From DASUBN01 sp050261675 (GTDB taxonomy: Bacteria > Pseudomonadota > Gammaproteobacteria > Natronospirales > REEB76), in contig JBLNDO010000059.1 in NCBI GenBank assembly GCA_050261675.1, positions 1-64,000 on the forward strand: 64,000 nt of DNA, in the 5' to 3' direction. Both the position numbers and the translations under genes were made by a program. How positions within the stretch are numbered: position 1 is the stretch's first letter; every line of letters starts with the position of its first letter. Under the pieces are notes generated by a model that saw only the letters and a program-made list of their open reading frames with translations, ran no database searches and was not told where the DNA came from. Below are positions 1-8,378 of this stretch, piece by piece.

Positions 1-961
1 TCAGCAGTAGTCCGAAGTGCGGCATCCAGTCGGCGTAGACCACGCGCCCCTGGGACACCGCGCGCACCGGCGCGCCGGCGGGCGCGGCAATGAGGTCGCC
101 GTCCCAGCGCAGGTGCCCGCCGGCGCGCGCCTGGCCGTAGTAATTCAGCATCTTGCCCGCCGCGGGCCAGAGCAGGCGCCCCTTGAGGGTCTTGAAGCGG
201 CCGCCCTTCAGGAGATCCGGCGGCACGTCCACCAACGCCTGCTGCAGGTTCGCGAGCAGTGACTGCATGGTCTGCTGTTCCTTCTTGAGCTTCGCCATCT
301 CCGTGTCGCGGCTCCTGATGCCGGCGTTGAGCCTGCCCAGCACCGAGCGGCGTTCGGCGCCCTGCTGCTGGAACTCCGCGAGCATGCGCGCGCGGCTGTC
401 ACGCAGGTCCTGCAGTGCGGAGAGCTGCTGCTTGACCTCTGCGTTGACGGCGTTCAAGGCGTCGAGGTCCCGGCGCACCACGGTGATGCGCGCCACGCGC
501 GCCTGGTTGACGTAGTCGTAATACGCCAGCAGACGGCCGACGGTGCCCGGGTCCTGGGCGTCGAGGAGAAGTTGCAACTGCGAATCCCGTCCTTCCCGGT
601 AAGCGGCCTGCATCTGCTGGGCGAGCGCCGCCTTCTGTGTGTCGAGGGCCGCCTGCGCCGCCGTCTGCTGCCGCTGCAAATCCGCCAAGTGGTTCTGGGC
701 GGCCGCCACGCGGCGATCCGCGTCGGCGAGTTCCTTGGCGATGCCGGCGATGGAGCGTTCGCTCTGCCGCAATTCGACCTGCACCGCATCACGCTTCTGC
801 AACGCCGCATTCTGGTCCGCCTGCACCTTGTCTATCTTGCTCTTGAGCTTCTCCAGCTGCTGCTGCTTCGCCGCCGCGTCGTCGGGCGACGCGGCGGGCG
901 GCGCGGCCAGCGCCAGGACGGCGATCAGGACGGCGATGGGGGTGGCGCGGCAGGCGGGCAA
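1..961 (-). CDS. envC: Murein hydrolase activator EnvC (3' end cut by window edge)
   Basis: EnvC is a periplasmic protein that activates the amidases AmiA and AmiB at the septum so that daughter cells separate. On the minus strand an N-terminal signal-like stretch (rich in Ala, Val, Leu) is followed by a long Lys/Gln/Glu-rich coiled coil. The frame runs off the left edge inside a degenerate LytM/M23 domain, where GRVVYADWMPHFG matches the family core. The best start is a TTG at 961 that puts the signal peptide at residue 1; no ATG lies in frame nearby. In E. coli envC also lies close to yibN-grxC-secB-gpsA, as here, although gpmM is absent between them. About 320 residues are visible. The family assignment is firm; the start is less so. 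Confidence 0.85.
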   Translation of the reverse strand, partial: MPACRATPIAVLIAVLALAAPPAASPDDAAAKQQQLEKLKSKIDKVQADQNAALQKRDAVQVELRQSERSIAGIAKELADADRRVAAAQNHLADLQRQQTAAQAALDTQKAALAQQMQAAYREGRDSQLQLLLDAQDPGTVGRLLAYYDYVNQARVARITVVRRDLDALNAVNAEVKQQLSALQDLRDSRARMLAEFQQQGAERRSVLGRLNAGIRSRDTEMAKLKKEQQTMQSLLANLQQALVDVPPDLLKGGRFKTLKGRLLWPAAGKMLNYYGQARAGGHLRWDGDLIAAPAGAPVRAVSQGRVVYADWMPHFGLLL

Positions 962-1057
962 CGTCGGGCTCTCGGCGGGTGGGCGTGATTCTACCTCGCC
1001 GGCCGGGCGCCGGACCGACGGGTTTTGCCCGGCGCTTCAAGGGTTTGCGGCCCGAAC

Positions 1058-1066
1058 TGCTATACT
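1058..1066 (+). promoter_or_regulatory. Extended -10 element upstream of the rhodanese gene
   Basis: TGCTATACT reads as an extended -10 (TGnTATAMT), 46 bp upstream of the rhodanese start codon and between the divergent envC and yibN genes. No convincing -35 lies 16-18 bp upstream, which fits an extended -10 promoter. It probably drives yibN-grxC-secB-gpsA. Confidence 0.4.
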
Positions 1067-1111
1067 ACGCAGCCTTTTTTACGGCTTTTCCGGCCACATA
1101 TCATCATCGCC

Positions 1112-1534
1112 ATGCAGCGCGTCCTCGAGTTCATCCAGCACCACCCGTTCCTGAACGGCGCCGCCCTGGCCCTGCTGGCGGCGCTCGCCGTGGACGAGGG
1201 GCTGCGCCGCCTGCGCAAGTTCCGGGAAATCGGTCCGGCCGAGAGCGTGCTGCTCATCAACAAAGGCGCAGCGGTGCTCGACCTCCGTGCCCAGGGCGAG
1301 TTCAAGGCCGGGCACATCATCAACGCGCGCAACATCCCCTTCGCGGAACTCGACGGCCGCGCCACCGAGCTCGACAAGCTCAAGGACGAGTCCCTAGTGC
1401 TCGCCTGCACCAGCGGCTCCGATGCCGCCGCCGCCGCCGTGCGCCTCGGCAAGCTCGGTTTCCAGAAACTGTTCGTGCTGAAGGGGGGCATCGTCGCCTG
1501 GAAGCAGGACCACTTCCCGCTGGAGAAGGGCTGA
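1112..1534 (+). CDS. yibN: Membrane-anchored rhodanese-like protein (YibN type)
   Basis: A 140-residue protein with one N-terminal membrane segment (about residues 12-27, FLNGAALALLAALAV) and a single rhodanese domain. The candidate active-site loop is LACTSGSDAA, with the Cys where rhodaneses carry the persulfide. Family members transfer sulfur or have redox roles; the exact substrate of YibN proteins is unclear. ATG 1112 is preferred because upstream in-frame codons would add residues lacking family character. It is followed at 2 bp by grxC and then by secB and gpsA, the same order as in E. coli, and probably forms one transcript with them. Confidence 0.85.
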   Translation: MQRVLEFIQHHPFLNGAALALLAALAVDEGLRRLRKFREIGPAESVLLINKGAAVLDLRAQGEFKAGHIINARNIPFAELDGRATELDKLKDESLVLACTSGSDAAAAAVRLGKLGFQKLFVLKGGIVAWKQDHFPLEKG

Positions 1535-1536
1535 AC

Positions 1537-1797
1537 GTGGCCGCGCCCGTCACCGTCTATTCCACCCGCGTATGTCCATACTGCGTGCGCGCCAAGTCCC
1601 TGCTGGAGACGAAGCACGTGGCTTACACCGAGATCCGCGTGGACGAGGATCCCACGCGGCTCGCGGAGATGATGCAAAAGAGCGGCCGGCGCACGGTGCC
1701 GCAGATCTTCATCGGCGAGCGCCACGTGGGCGGCTTCGACGATTTGGCCGCCCTGGACCACGCCGGCGAACTGGACAAGCTTCTCAGCGCCGCCTGA
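1537..1797 (+). CDS. grxC: Glutaredoxin 3
   Basis: An 86-residue thiol-disulfide oxidoreductase with the class I dithiol motif CPYC near residue 12, the cis-Pro motif TVPQIFI and the GG(F/D)D glutathione-binding turn (VGGFDDL). It reduces protein disulfides and mixed glutathione disulfides in the cytoplasm, using glutathione. Its length matches the family (about 83-87 residues). The start is GTG at 1537, two bases after the yibN stop, implying translational coupling. It precedes secB. Confidence 0.95.
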   Translation: MAAPVTVYSTRVCPYCVRAKSLLETKHVAYTEIRVDEDPTRLAEMMQKSGRRTVPQIFIGERHVGGFDDLAALDHAGELDKLLSAA

Positions 1798-1828
1798 CAA
1801 CCCATTAACCTACCGTCCCGAGGATCCC

Positions 1829-2275
1829 ATGGCCGAGAATGAAAACAAACAGGTGATGCTGAGCCGCATCTACGTGAAGGACTGCTCTTTCGAATCGCCG
1901 CGCGCGCCGGATGTGTTCACCAGCGGCTTGAGCCCCGAGGTGAAGGTGAACATGCGCACCAGCCACCGCATACTCGACGACGGCCAGACGGAAGTGGTGC
2001 TCACGGTCACCGCCGAGGCCAGCGACAACAACCGCGCGGTGTTCCTGGCGGAAGTTCATCAGGCGGGCCTGTTCAGCATCGCCGGCTTCAGCGACGCGGA
2101 GATGGCAGCAATCCTGGCGAGCTACTGCCCCAGCATCCTCTTCCCCTACGCCCGCGAGGTGATCTCCGACCTCGTCATGAAGGGCAGCATGCCGGCGCTG
2201 CTGCTGCAGCCCGTCAACTTCGACATGATCCTGGCGCAGAGCAAGGCGGAAGCTTCCGCCGCGGCGAACGGCTGA
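1829..2275 (+). CDS. secB: Protein-export chaperone SecB
   Basis: A 148-residue cytoplasmic chaperone that forms a tetramer, keeps preproteins unfolded and delivers them to SecA. Family signatures visible are the N-terminal IYVKDCSFESPRAP stretch, the central EVHQAGLF segment, and the LFPYAREVISDLVMKGS region followed by PVNFDMI. Length and motif order match proteobacterial SecB. ATG 1829 lies within a typical start context (GAGGATCCC upstream). It lies between grxC and gpsA as in E. coli. The exported peptidase just downstream of gpsA is the sort of client it would serve, but that link is only context. Confidence 0.97.
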   Translation: MAENENKQVMLSRIYVKDCSFESPRAPDVFTSGLSPEVKVNMRTSHRILDDGQTEVVLTVTAEASDNNRAVFLAEVHQAGLFSIAGFSDAEMAAILASYCPSILFPYAREVISDLVMKGSMPALLLQPVNFDMILAQSKAEASAAANG

Positions 2276-2287
2276 GACCGGCGACCC

Positions 2288-3295
2288 TTGGGCGCCCCGG
2301 CTCCCATCGGCATCGTCGGCGCCGGCTCCTGGGGCACCGCGCTCGCCATCCTGCTCACGCGCAACGGCCGGCCCGTGCGGCTCTGGTCCGTGGACAGGAG
2401 CGAACTCGATCCGCTGCCCGGTGACCGCGAGAACAAGCGCTTCCTCCCGGGCTGCCCGTTCCCGGAACCGCTGGGGATAGAGTTCGACCTCGGGAAGCTG
2501 GTGGCGGACTGCCGCGACCTCCTGGTGGTCGTCCCGAGCCATGGCTTCCGGGACACGCTGAAGCAAGTCGCGGCGTGCAAGCCCAGGAAGCTGCGCCTCG
2601 CCTGGGCCACCAAGGGCTTTGAGATTGCGAGCGGCAAGCTCTTGCACGAGGTGGCCCGCGAGGTGCTCGGGGACCAGACGCCCTACGCGGTGCTCTCGGG
2701 ACCCACCTTCGCCAAGGAAGTGGCGCGCGGCATGCCCACCGCTGTCACCATCGCTTCCAACGACGCCGCATTCGCGGCCGACCTGGCGCAAGCGGTCGCA
2801 AGCCCGACGTTCCGCGCCTACACCTCCGACGACCTCACGGGCGTGGAGGTGGGCGGCACGGTCAAGAACATCATCGCCATCGGCTGCGGCATCAGCGACG
2901 GGCTCGGCTTCGGCGCCAACGCCCGGGCCGCGCTCATCACCCGCGGCCTCGCCGAGATCACGCGACTGGGCCTGAAACTCGGCGCCAAGGGCGAGACCTT
3001 CCAGGGGCTCACGGGCCTCGGGGACCTGGTGCTGACCTGCACCGATGATCAGTCGCGCAACCGACGGATGGGATTGGGCCTGGCTTCGGGCAAGTCCGTC
3101 CAGCAGGTAGCCCAGGACATCGGCCAAGTAGTGGAAGGCGTATACGCCGCGGAGGCCGTGCATGTGCTCGCCTCCCGCCTCAAGGTGGAAATGCCCATCT
3201 GCGAGCAGCTCTACCGCATCCTGCACCAGGGGCAGGATCCGCGCAGCGCCGTGGAGGCGCTCATGAAGCGCGCCCTCAAGAGCGAAAACGGCTGA
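2288..3295 (+). CDS. gpsA: NAD(P)-dependent glycerol-3-phosphate dehydrogenase
   Basis: A 335-residue soluble enzyme that reduces dihydroxyacetone phosphate to sn-glycerol 3-phosphate, the backbone of phospholipids. An N-terminal Rossmann motif GIVGAGSWGTAL binds the cofactor; the conserved LSGPTFAKEV segment and the catalytic Lys region GGTVKNIIAIGCG follow. The C-terminal helical domain includes TGLGDLVLTC. Translation seems to begin at a TTG (2288), 12 bp after the secB stop, because the reading places the Rossmann motif at residue 8 as in homologues and no ATG precedes it in frame. It is the last gene of the yibN operon. Confidence 0.96.
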   Translation: MGAPAPIGIVGAGSWGTALAILLTRNGRPVRLWSVDRSELDPLPGDRENKRFLPGCPFPEPLGIEFDLGKLVADCRDLLVVVPSHGFRDTLKQVAACKPRKLRLAWATKGFEIASGKLLHEVAREVLGDQTPYAVLSGPTFAKEVARGMPTAVTIASNDAAFAADLAQAVASPTFRAYTSDDLTGVEVGGTVKNIIAIGCGISDGLGFGANARAALITRGLAEITRLGLKLGAKGETFQGLTGLGDLVLTCTDDQSRNRRMGLGLASGKSVQQVAQDIGQVVEGVYAAEAVHVLASRLKVEMPICEQLYRILHQGQDPRSAVEALMKRALKSENG

Positions 3296-3395
3296 AATCG
3301 CTCGGCTTCCGGACATATTCCAGGCCGGAACTCGCTGCCCGCTTTATCATCTAAGCCCCTCTCGAACCCCCACTCCTTCCGTACCGAGGTAGCCC

Positions 3396-5687
3396 ATGCG
3401 CGTCTGGTCCGTGAAACTCCCGGTCTTGCTGGCTTCGGCGCTGGCGAGCGGCCTTTCCCTGAACGCCCTCGCCGACGGCGCGCCCGCCATGCAGGGCTTC
3501 GGCAGCGATGCCGCCGCCCAGGAAGCCGTCCTCGAACAGAAGTTCGATGCCCAGCTCTCCGCCCAGGACCAGAGCGGCTGGGACAAGGACATGTCCTCCG
3601 ACGCCAACAACGTGGGCATGCCCCACGACAAGGCCAACGCGGAAACCATGCTGAAGATGTTCCAGTCCTGGGGCTGGGACGCGCACCTCGAGACCTTCTA
3701 CGTGCTTTACCCGACGCCGAAGGAAGAGTTGCTGGAGATGACGGCGCCCACCGCGTTCAAGGCCTCGCTGCACGAACCCGTGGTGGAGGGCGACCGCACC
3801 TCCTCGCTCACCGACGTGCTGCCGCCCTACAACGGCTACGGCGGCGACGGTGATGTGACCGCACCGCTCGTCTACGTGAACTACGGCATGCCGGACGACT
3901 ACAAGGAACTTGCGCGCCACGGCGTGGACGTGAAGGGCATGATCGTCATCGCCCGCTACGGCGCCGGCTGGCGCGGCCTGAAACCCAAGCTCGCCTACGA
4001 GCACGGCGCCGTGGGCTGCATCATTTATTCCGACCCGCGCGACGACGGCTATTGGCAGGGCGACGTGTATCCCAAGGGGGCGTTCCGCGGCGAAGACGGC
4101 GTGCAGCGCGGCTCCGTGGCGGACATGCCCGTCTATCCGGGCGATCCGCTCACTCCGGGCAAGGGTTCGCCCTCCTCCCCGCGCCGCTTCAACCTCAAGG
4201 ACGCCAAGACCCTCATGAAGATCCCGGTGCTGCCCATTTCCTACGCCGACGCCAAGCCCTTCCTGGCGGCGCTGGGCGGCGAAGTGGCGCCGGAGGGCTG
4301 GCGCGGCGCCCTGCCCTTCACCTATCACATCGGCCCGGGCCCGACCGCAGCGCACCTCAAGGTCATCAACAACTGGGAGCAGAAGCCCATCTACGACGTC
4401 ATCGCCATGGTGAAGGGCAGCACCTATCCCGACGAGTGGATTGTGCGCGGCAATCACCACGACGGCTGGGTGTTCGGCGCGGCGGACCCGCTCTCCGGCA
4501 ACGTGGCGCTGCTGGACGAGGCCAAGGCCATCGGCGGGCTCCTGAAGCAGGGCTGGCGGCCCAAGCGCACCCTGGTGTACGCGAGCTGGGACGGCGAGGA
4601 GCCGGGGCTCCTCGGCTCGACCGAATGGGCCGAGACCCATGCGGACGAACTGCAGAAGAAGGCGGTGCTCTACCTCAATACTGACAACAACAGCCGCGGT
4701 TTCCTGTTCGCGCTCGGCTCCCACTCCCTGCAGGCCACGGTGAACCAGGTGGCGGACGGCGTCACGGATCCGCAGACCGGCGTGAGCATCGACGCCCGCG
4801 AGCGCGCCGAACTGCGCGTCGAGGGCTTCGCCAAGGACGCCTCGCCCCAGGAGGCGGACTTGGGGCAGGTCGCCGCCAGCGGGCAGGAGCTACCGCTCGG
4901 GGCGCTGGGCTCCGGTTCGGATTACACCGCGTTCCTGGACCACTTAGGGGTAGCGTCGCTGGACCTCGGCTTCAGCGGCGAGGGCGACGGCGGCGATTAC
5001 CACTCGCTCTACGATTCCTTCGACCATTACAACCGCTTCGGCGACCCGGGCTTCAAGTACGGCGTGGCGCTGTCGGAATTCGCGGGCCATACGGTGCTGC
5101 GCTTCGCCGACGCGGACGTGCTGCCCTACGGCTACGGCGCGTTCGCCGACACCGTTGGCAAGTACGTGGACCAGCTGCACAAGCTGGCGGACGGCATGCG
5201 CGCCCATGACGAGCAGTTGAACAAGCTGCTGGCGGCGAAAGCCTTCACGCTGGCGGCGGACCCGACGATCACCTACGTGCCTCCGCCCGCGGCCCCGGCG
5301 GTGCCGTTCCTGGACTTCGCGCCGCTGGACAACGCCCTGGTGAAACTCAAGGCCAGCGCCGCTGCGTATGACACAGCGCTTGAGGCCGCCAGAGCCGGCG
5401 GTTTCAAGCTGGGCGAGTCGGGCCGCGCCGCGCTCGACCGGCAGCTGCAGGCCCTGGAGCAGGACCTGCTGTATGACGGCGGCCTGCCGGGACGTCCCTG
5501 GTTCCGCCATACCATTTACGCGGCGGGCCTGTACACGGGCTACGGGGCCAAGACCCTGCCCGGCGTGCGCGAGGCCATCGAGGAGCAGCAGTGGGACACT
5601 GCGAACCAGTACACCGGCTACACCGCGGACGCCTTGAACAAGTTCAGCGCCGATTTGGACAAGGCCACGGCGCTGTTGAAGCAGTAA
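3396..5687 (+). CDS. Secreted M28 family metallopeptidase, glutamate carboxypeptidase II-like
   Basis: A 763-residue protein with a Sec signal peptide (residues 1-26, cleavage near LNALADG), a protease-associated (PA) domain around residues 140-300, an M28 zinc peptidase domain around 310-560, and a C-terminal transferrin-receptor-like dimerisation domain. Zinc ligands and the catalytic acid can be read in NHHDGWVFGAADP (His, Asp), WDGEEPGLLGSTEW (Glu-Glu), NTDNN (Asp) and GGDYHSLYDS (His). This layout is that of glutamate carboxypeptidase II/PSMA, which removes C-terminal glutamate, but the bacterial substrates are not known. It stands alone between gpsA and a terminator. Peptide scavenging in the periplasm is an inference. 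Confidence 0.88.
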   Translation: MRVWSVKLPVLLASALASGLSLNALADGAPAMQGFGSDAAAQEAVLEQKFDAQLSAQDQSGWDKDMSSDANNVGMPHDKANAETMLKMFQSWGWDAHLETFYVLYPTPKEELLEMTAPTAFKASLHEPVVEGDRTSSLTDVLPPYNGYGGDGDVTAPLVYVNYGMPDDYKELARHGVDVKGMIVIARYGAGWRGLKPKLAYEHGAVGCIIYSDPRDDGYWQGDVYPKGAFRGEDGVQRGSVADMPVYPGDPLTPGKGSPSSPRRFNLKDAKTLMKIPVLPISYADAKPFLAALGGEVAPEGWRGALPFTYHIGPGPTAAHLKVINNWEQKPIYDVIAMVKGSTYPDEWIVRGNHHDGWVFGAADPLSGNVALLDEAKAIGGLLKQGWRPKRTLVYASWDGEEPGLLGSTEWAETHADELQKKAVLYLNTDNNSRGFLFALGSHSLQATVNQVADGVTDPQTGVSIDARERAELRVEGFAKDASPQEADLGQVAASGQELPLGALGSGSDYTAFLDHLGVASLDLGFSGEGDGGDYHSLYDSFDHYNRFGDPGFKYGVALSEFAGHTVLRFADADVLPYGYGAFADTVGKYVDQLHKLADGMRAHDEQLNKLLAAKAFTLAADPTITYVPPPAAPAVPFLDFAPLDNALVKLKASAAAYDTALEAARAGGFKLGESGRAALDRQLQALEQDLLYDGGLPGRPWFRHTIYAAGLYTGYGAKTLPGVREAIEEQQWDTANQYTGYTADALNKFSADLDKATALLKQ

Positions 5688-5700
5688 GGGCCGGAACCGA

Positions 5701-5735
5701 AGGCCCGGTGCGGAAACGCACCGGGCCTTTTCTTT
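5701..5735 (+). terminator. Rho-independent terminator after the M28 peptidase gene
   Basis: A perfect 12-bp stem (AGGCCCGGTGCG with CGCACCGGGCCT) closed by a GAAA tetraloop and followed by TTTTCTTTT begins 13 bp after the peptidase stop codon. It faces the end of the minus-strand operon and may also serve that side, though there is no U tract in that direction. Confidence 0.92.
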
Positions 5736-5744
5736 TGCCGCGGG

Positions 5745-6320
5745 TCATTTCTCAGCGATGGCTTCCACCTGAATGCGCAGGGTCACGTCCATCTTGAAGC
5801 CGTAGCTCTTGCCGGAATCGATGCCGAAGGCGTCGCGCTGGATGACGGCCAGGGCATCCGCGCCACAGACCTCGCGCTTATAGAGCGGATGGGGCATGCA
5901 CTTGAAGGAGAGGATCTTGAGGTCCACGGGCTTGGCGACGCCGTGCAGTGTGAGCGTGCCCGTCACCTTGGTGGGCGCGCCGCTCACGAAATCCGCGAGC
6001 GTCCCCTGGTAATGGGCGGTCGGGTACTTCGCGGCATCGAAGAGTTCCGGGCCGGCCATGATCTCGTCCACTTTGTCCTGGCCCACGGTTGCGCTCTTCA
6101 TGTCCACGGTGATGTCCACCGTACCCGTGTCCGCGGCCTTGTCCAGCACGATGCGGCCCGTGGTGTGCTTGAACAGGCCGCGCCACACCGACAGACCCCC
6201 GAAATGGTCGGCCTCGAAGCTCGGGTGGGTGTGGTCGGGATCCGCCTCGTAAGCCATGGGCGCGGCGGAGACCGCGGAAGCGAAGGTGAAGAGGAACACA
6301 AAGAGGGCGCGCGATCTCAT
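5745..6320 (-). CDS. YceI family exported protein
   Basis: A 191-residue protein with a signal peptide (cleaved near AVSAAPMA) and a YceI/lipocalin-like domain. Typical segments are the DPDHTHPSFEADHFGGLS start, the GTVDITVDMKSA strand, the FDAAKYPTAHYQG motif and the GTLTLHGVAKPVDL motif. YceI proteins fold as an extended barrel and bind amphiphiles such as polyisoprenoid quinones. It carries two Cys (in FKCMPHPLYKREVCG) that could form a disulfide in the periplasm. It is the last gene of the ten-gene minus-strand operon, 15 bp behind the reductase-like gene. Confidence 0.88.
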   Translation of the reverse strand: MRSRALFVFLFTFASAVSAAPMAYEADPDHTHPSFEADHFGGLSVWRGLFKHTTGRIVLDKAADTGTVDITVDMKSATVGQDKVDEIMAGPELFDAAKYPTAHYQGTLADFVSGAPTKVTGTLTLHGVAKPVDLKILSFKCMPHPLYKREVCGADALAVIQRDAFGIDSGKSYGFKMDVTLRIQVEAIAEK

Positions 6321-6335
6321 GAAACCACCTCGATC

Positions 6336-6935
6336 TCAATGTTTGAAGGGATGCTCGGCAGGTGCCGCGGACGGGGCGGGATGGTAGGTCAGAGCCACCA
6401 CGCCCTTGCCGAAGGCCTGGGTGCCGGTGAGCTTCAGGCTCGCGCCGACGCCGTCGGCAAAGAGGCGCTTGCCGCCGCCGAGCACCACGGGATAGGTGAG
6501 CAGCCGGAATTCGTCCACGAGTGCATGGCGCATCAACTCCTGCACCAGCTCCGCGCTGCCCGCCACCAGGATATCCTGCCCCGGTTGGCGCTTGAGCTCC
6601 GTCACGGCCTTCGCCACGTCGCCGTCGAGGCGATGCGAGTTGTTCCAGTCGAGCCGCTTCAGGGTGCGGGTAGCCACGTACTTGGGCAGGCCGTTCATGC
6701 GGTCCGCGAAGCCCCATTCGTCCTTCATGGAGGGCCAGGCGGCGGCGAAACCCTCGTAGGTGCGGCGCCCGAGGAGCAAGGCATCGCCGGCGAAGAGCTC
6801 GTCGTTCTTGTACTTGCCGATGTCGTCGCTCCAGTAGGGCCAGGTCCAGCCGCCGTACTTGGACTTCTCGGCACCGCCCGGGTCCTCCACGACGCCGTCC
6901 AGCGAGATGAACTCGGAGACGATGACCCTTCTCAC
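6336..6935 (-). CDS. Dihydrofolate reductase-family protein (RibD C-terminal fold), copy B
   Basis: A 199-residue cytoplasmic protein with the RibD-C/DHFR-like fold: N-terminal VIVSEFISLDGVVEDP, central LLLGRRTYEGFA, the DILVAGSAELVQELMRHALVDEF segment and PVVLGGGKRLF. Family members bind NAD(P)H, but the substrate of this subgroup is unknown and it should not be equated with FolA. The start is a GTG at 6935 overlapping the DoxX stop (GTGA), so the two are translationally coupled. A second, divergent copy sits in the same operon at 9815-10381. Confidence 0.85.
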   Translation of the reverse strand: MRRVIVSEFISLDGVVEDPGGAEKSKYGGWTWPYWSDDIGKYKNDELFAGDALLLGRRTYEGFAAAWPSMKDEWGFADRMNGLPKYVATRTLKRLDWNNSHRLDGDVAKAVTELKRQPGQDILVAGSAELVQELMRHALVDEFRLLTYPVVLGGGKRLFADGVGASLKLTGTQAFGKGVVALTYHPAPSAAPAEHPFKH

Positions 6936-7330
6936 GGCGACACCCCCTTGCGCAGGGGGAAGAGCGCCCGCAGCCGGGGCTCGCGCAGCAGCAGCCCGCC
7001 CCAGACGAACGCGGCGAACACCAGGGCGAAGGCGATGTCGAAGGTGGGCGCGCCGATGCGCACCTTGGAGGCGATGGCGCCGCCGAGATACCCGGTAAGC
7101 AGCACGGCGCCCAGCACTGCGGTGCGCGGCAGGGCGTAGAGCAGGGTGCAGGCGAGCAGCACGATGCCGAGCCCGGTGATGACGTCCTCCGGATAACCGA
7201 GGCCGACGGTCGCCTGGACCACCGGCAAGGGCTTCACGAGCTTCATGGCGCCGTCGAACAGGAAGAACAGGACGGCGAGGCCGCTCAGTACGGCACCGGT
7301 CCAGAACAGTTTCTTCGATTCCGCTTGCAT
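6932..7330 (-). CDS. DoxX-like four-helix membrane protein
   Basis: A 132-residue inner-membrane protein with four hydrophobic segments (about residues 9-29, 46-66, 71-88 and 96-115). The pattern (short N-terminal tail, FFLFDGAMKLVKP between helices one and two, a GYPEDVITGLGIV motif) matches the DoxX-like family, whose members have been linked to quinone or thiol redox chemistry. The function here is unproven. It overlaps the downstream reductase-like gene by 4 bp and follows an SRPBCC gene by 20 bp, so it is inside the operon. Confidence 0.8.
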   Translation of the reverse strand: MQAESKKLFWTGAVLSGLAVLFFLFDGAMKLVKPLPVVQATVGLGYPEDVITGLGIVLLACTLLYALPRTAVLGAVLLTGYLGGAIASKVRIGAPTFDIAFALVFAAFVWGGLLLREPRLRALFPLRKGVSP

Positions 7331-7350
7331 GACAGGTACTCCTCTCGGGT

Positions 7351-7842
7351 TCAAAGTTGCGGCAGCAATGTCGCCAGTTTCTCCAGGCTCCCGGTCCAGC
7401 CCTGCTCCATGCCCTGCAGGTACTGGACGGCCACGGGCTGGACCGCCTTGCCGCAGGTGTGGATGGTGAGGCGGGTCTTGCCGCCCTCCTCGGCGAACAG
7501 CACGGTGGTGAAACCCTCGATGACGGGCCGGTCCTCCAAGTCCACGGCGAAGTTGGTGAAGCTGAGCTTCTCGGGCGCCACCACTTCCCGGAACACACCG
7601 CGCATGGGGTAGTCGCTGCCGTCGGGGCCGCGCATCACGATGCGCAAATGTCCGCCGGGCCGCGCGTCCACTTCGCAGACCGGGTTGGTGAACATCTGTG
7701 GACCCCACCAGCGGGCCAGCAACTTCGGGTCGGTCCAGGCCCTGAACACGAGCGCGCGGGGCGCGTCGAAGACGCGCGTCAGGGTGAGCTCGCGCTCGGT
7801 GTCGCCCGGGGCATACGCCTTCACGGTATTCATCACACTCAT
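7351..7842 (-). CDS. SRPBCC/AHSA1 domain protein, copy D
   Basis: A 163-residue cytoplasmic protein with one START-like SRPBCC domain. Diagnostic segments are LTRVFDAPRALVFRAWTDPKLLARWWGP near the N terminus, VDARPGGHLRIVM, and the C-terminal GMEQGWTGSLEKLATLL helix. The domain forms a helix-grip cavity that binds a hydrophobic ligand; the AHSA1 label comes from similarity to the Hsp90 co-chaperone and does not imply that role. Its ATG overlaps the stop of the preceding SRPBCC gene by 4 bp. It is one of four paralogous SRPBCC genes in this operon. Confidence 0.88.
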   Translation of the reverse strand: MSVMNTVKAYAPGDTERELTLTRVFDAPRALVFRAWTDPKLLARWWGPQMFTNPVCEVDARPGGHLRIVMRGPDGSDYPMRGVFREVVAPEKLSFTNFAVDLEDRPVIEGFTTVLFAEEGGKTRLTIHTCGKAVQPVAVQYLQGMEQGWTGSLEKLATLLPQL

Positions 7843-8351
7843 CCTTTCTGGACCTTGGCCAGGTAATCGTCGAGTTGCTTGAAGGTGCCGCCCCAGCCCT
7901 GCTCCATGGACGCGGCGCCGGACACGAAGGTGCGGCGCTCGAGTTCGCTGGCGTTATAGGGGCTCCAGCGCAGGGTGAGCAGGGTCCGGCCGCCCTGTTC
8001 CTCGAAGGTGGTGGTGGAAAGCGTTTCCCGCGGCCAGTCCGGGTTGCCCGGATGGCGGCCGAGGCCGCCGCGGGCGTCGGAGAACTGGGAGATCAGCACC
8101 AGCTTCTCGGGCCGCTTGATCTCCTTGAAGATCCACTTACCCCACATCATCTGGCCGTTCATGAAGCGCATGCCGTAGTGGAAAAAGCCGCCGGGTTTGA
8201 GGTCCAGCTTGCAGTCCACGATGGCGCAACCCGTCGGACCGAACCATTCCTTGAGGTGCTTCTCCTGGGTCCAGACGTCGAACACCAGTTCCCGGGGCGC
8301 ATTGAAGACGCGGGTGAGGCTGAATTCTTCGCCGTGCATCTCGGCCGCCAT
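7839..8351 (-). CDS. SRPBCC/AHSA1 domain protein, copy C
   Basis: A 170-residue paralogue with LTRVFNAPRELVFDVWTQEKHLKEWFGP, the LKPGGFFHYGMR strand and the terminal SMEQGWGGTFKQLDDYL helix. It has an extra loop (ARGGLGRHPGNPDW) not seen in copy D. Ligand and function are unknown; the fold suggests a hydrophobic cavity. It starts 27 bp after the MFS transporter stop and overlaps copy D by 4 bp, so both are co-translated. Confidence 0.88.
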   Translation of the reverse strand: MAAEMHGEEFSLTRVFNAPRELVFDVWTQEKHLKEWFGPTGCAIVDCKLDLKPGGFFHYGMRFMNGQMMWGKWIFKEIKRPEKLVLISQFSDARGGLGRHPGNPDWPRETLSTTTFEEQGGRTLLTLRWSPYNASELERRTFVSGAASMEQGWGGTFKQLDDYLAKVQKG

Positions 8352-8378
8352 GGCTGTCTCCTCGAAATGTCGTTGGGT

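Noticed and set aside
1025..1111. Upstream extension of the rhodanese gene to 1025
   Set aside because: The added 29 residues precede the membrane helix, lack family character and lie across the extended -10 element at 1058-1066.
1805..3316. 503-codon open frame antisense to secB and gpsA
   Set aside because: Covers two genes with unmistakable motifs and operon context; its own composition is that of a shadow frame.
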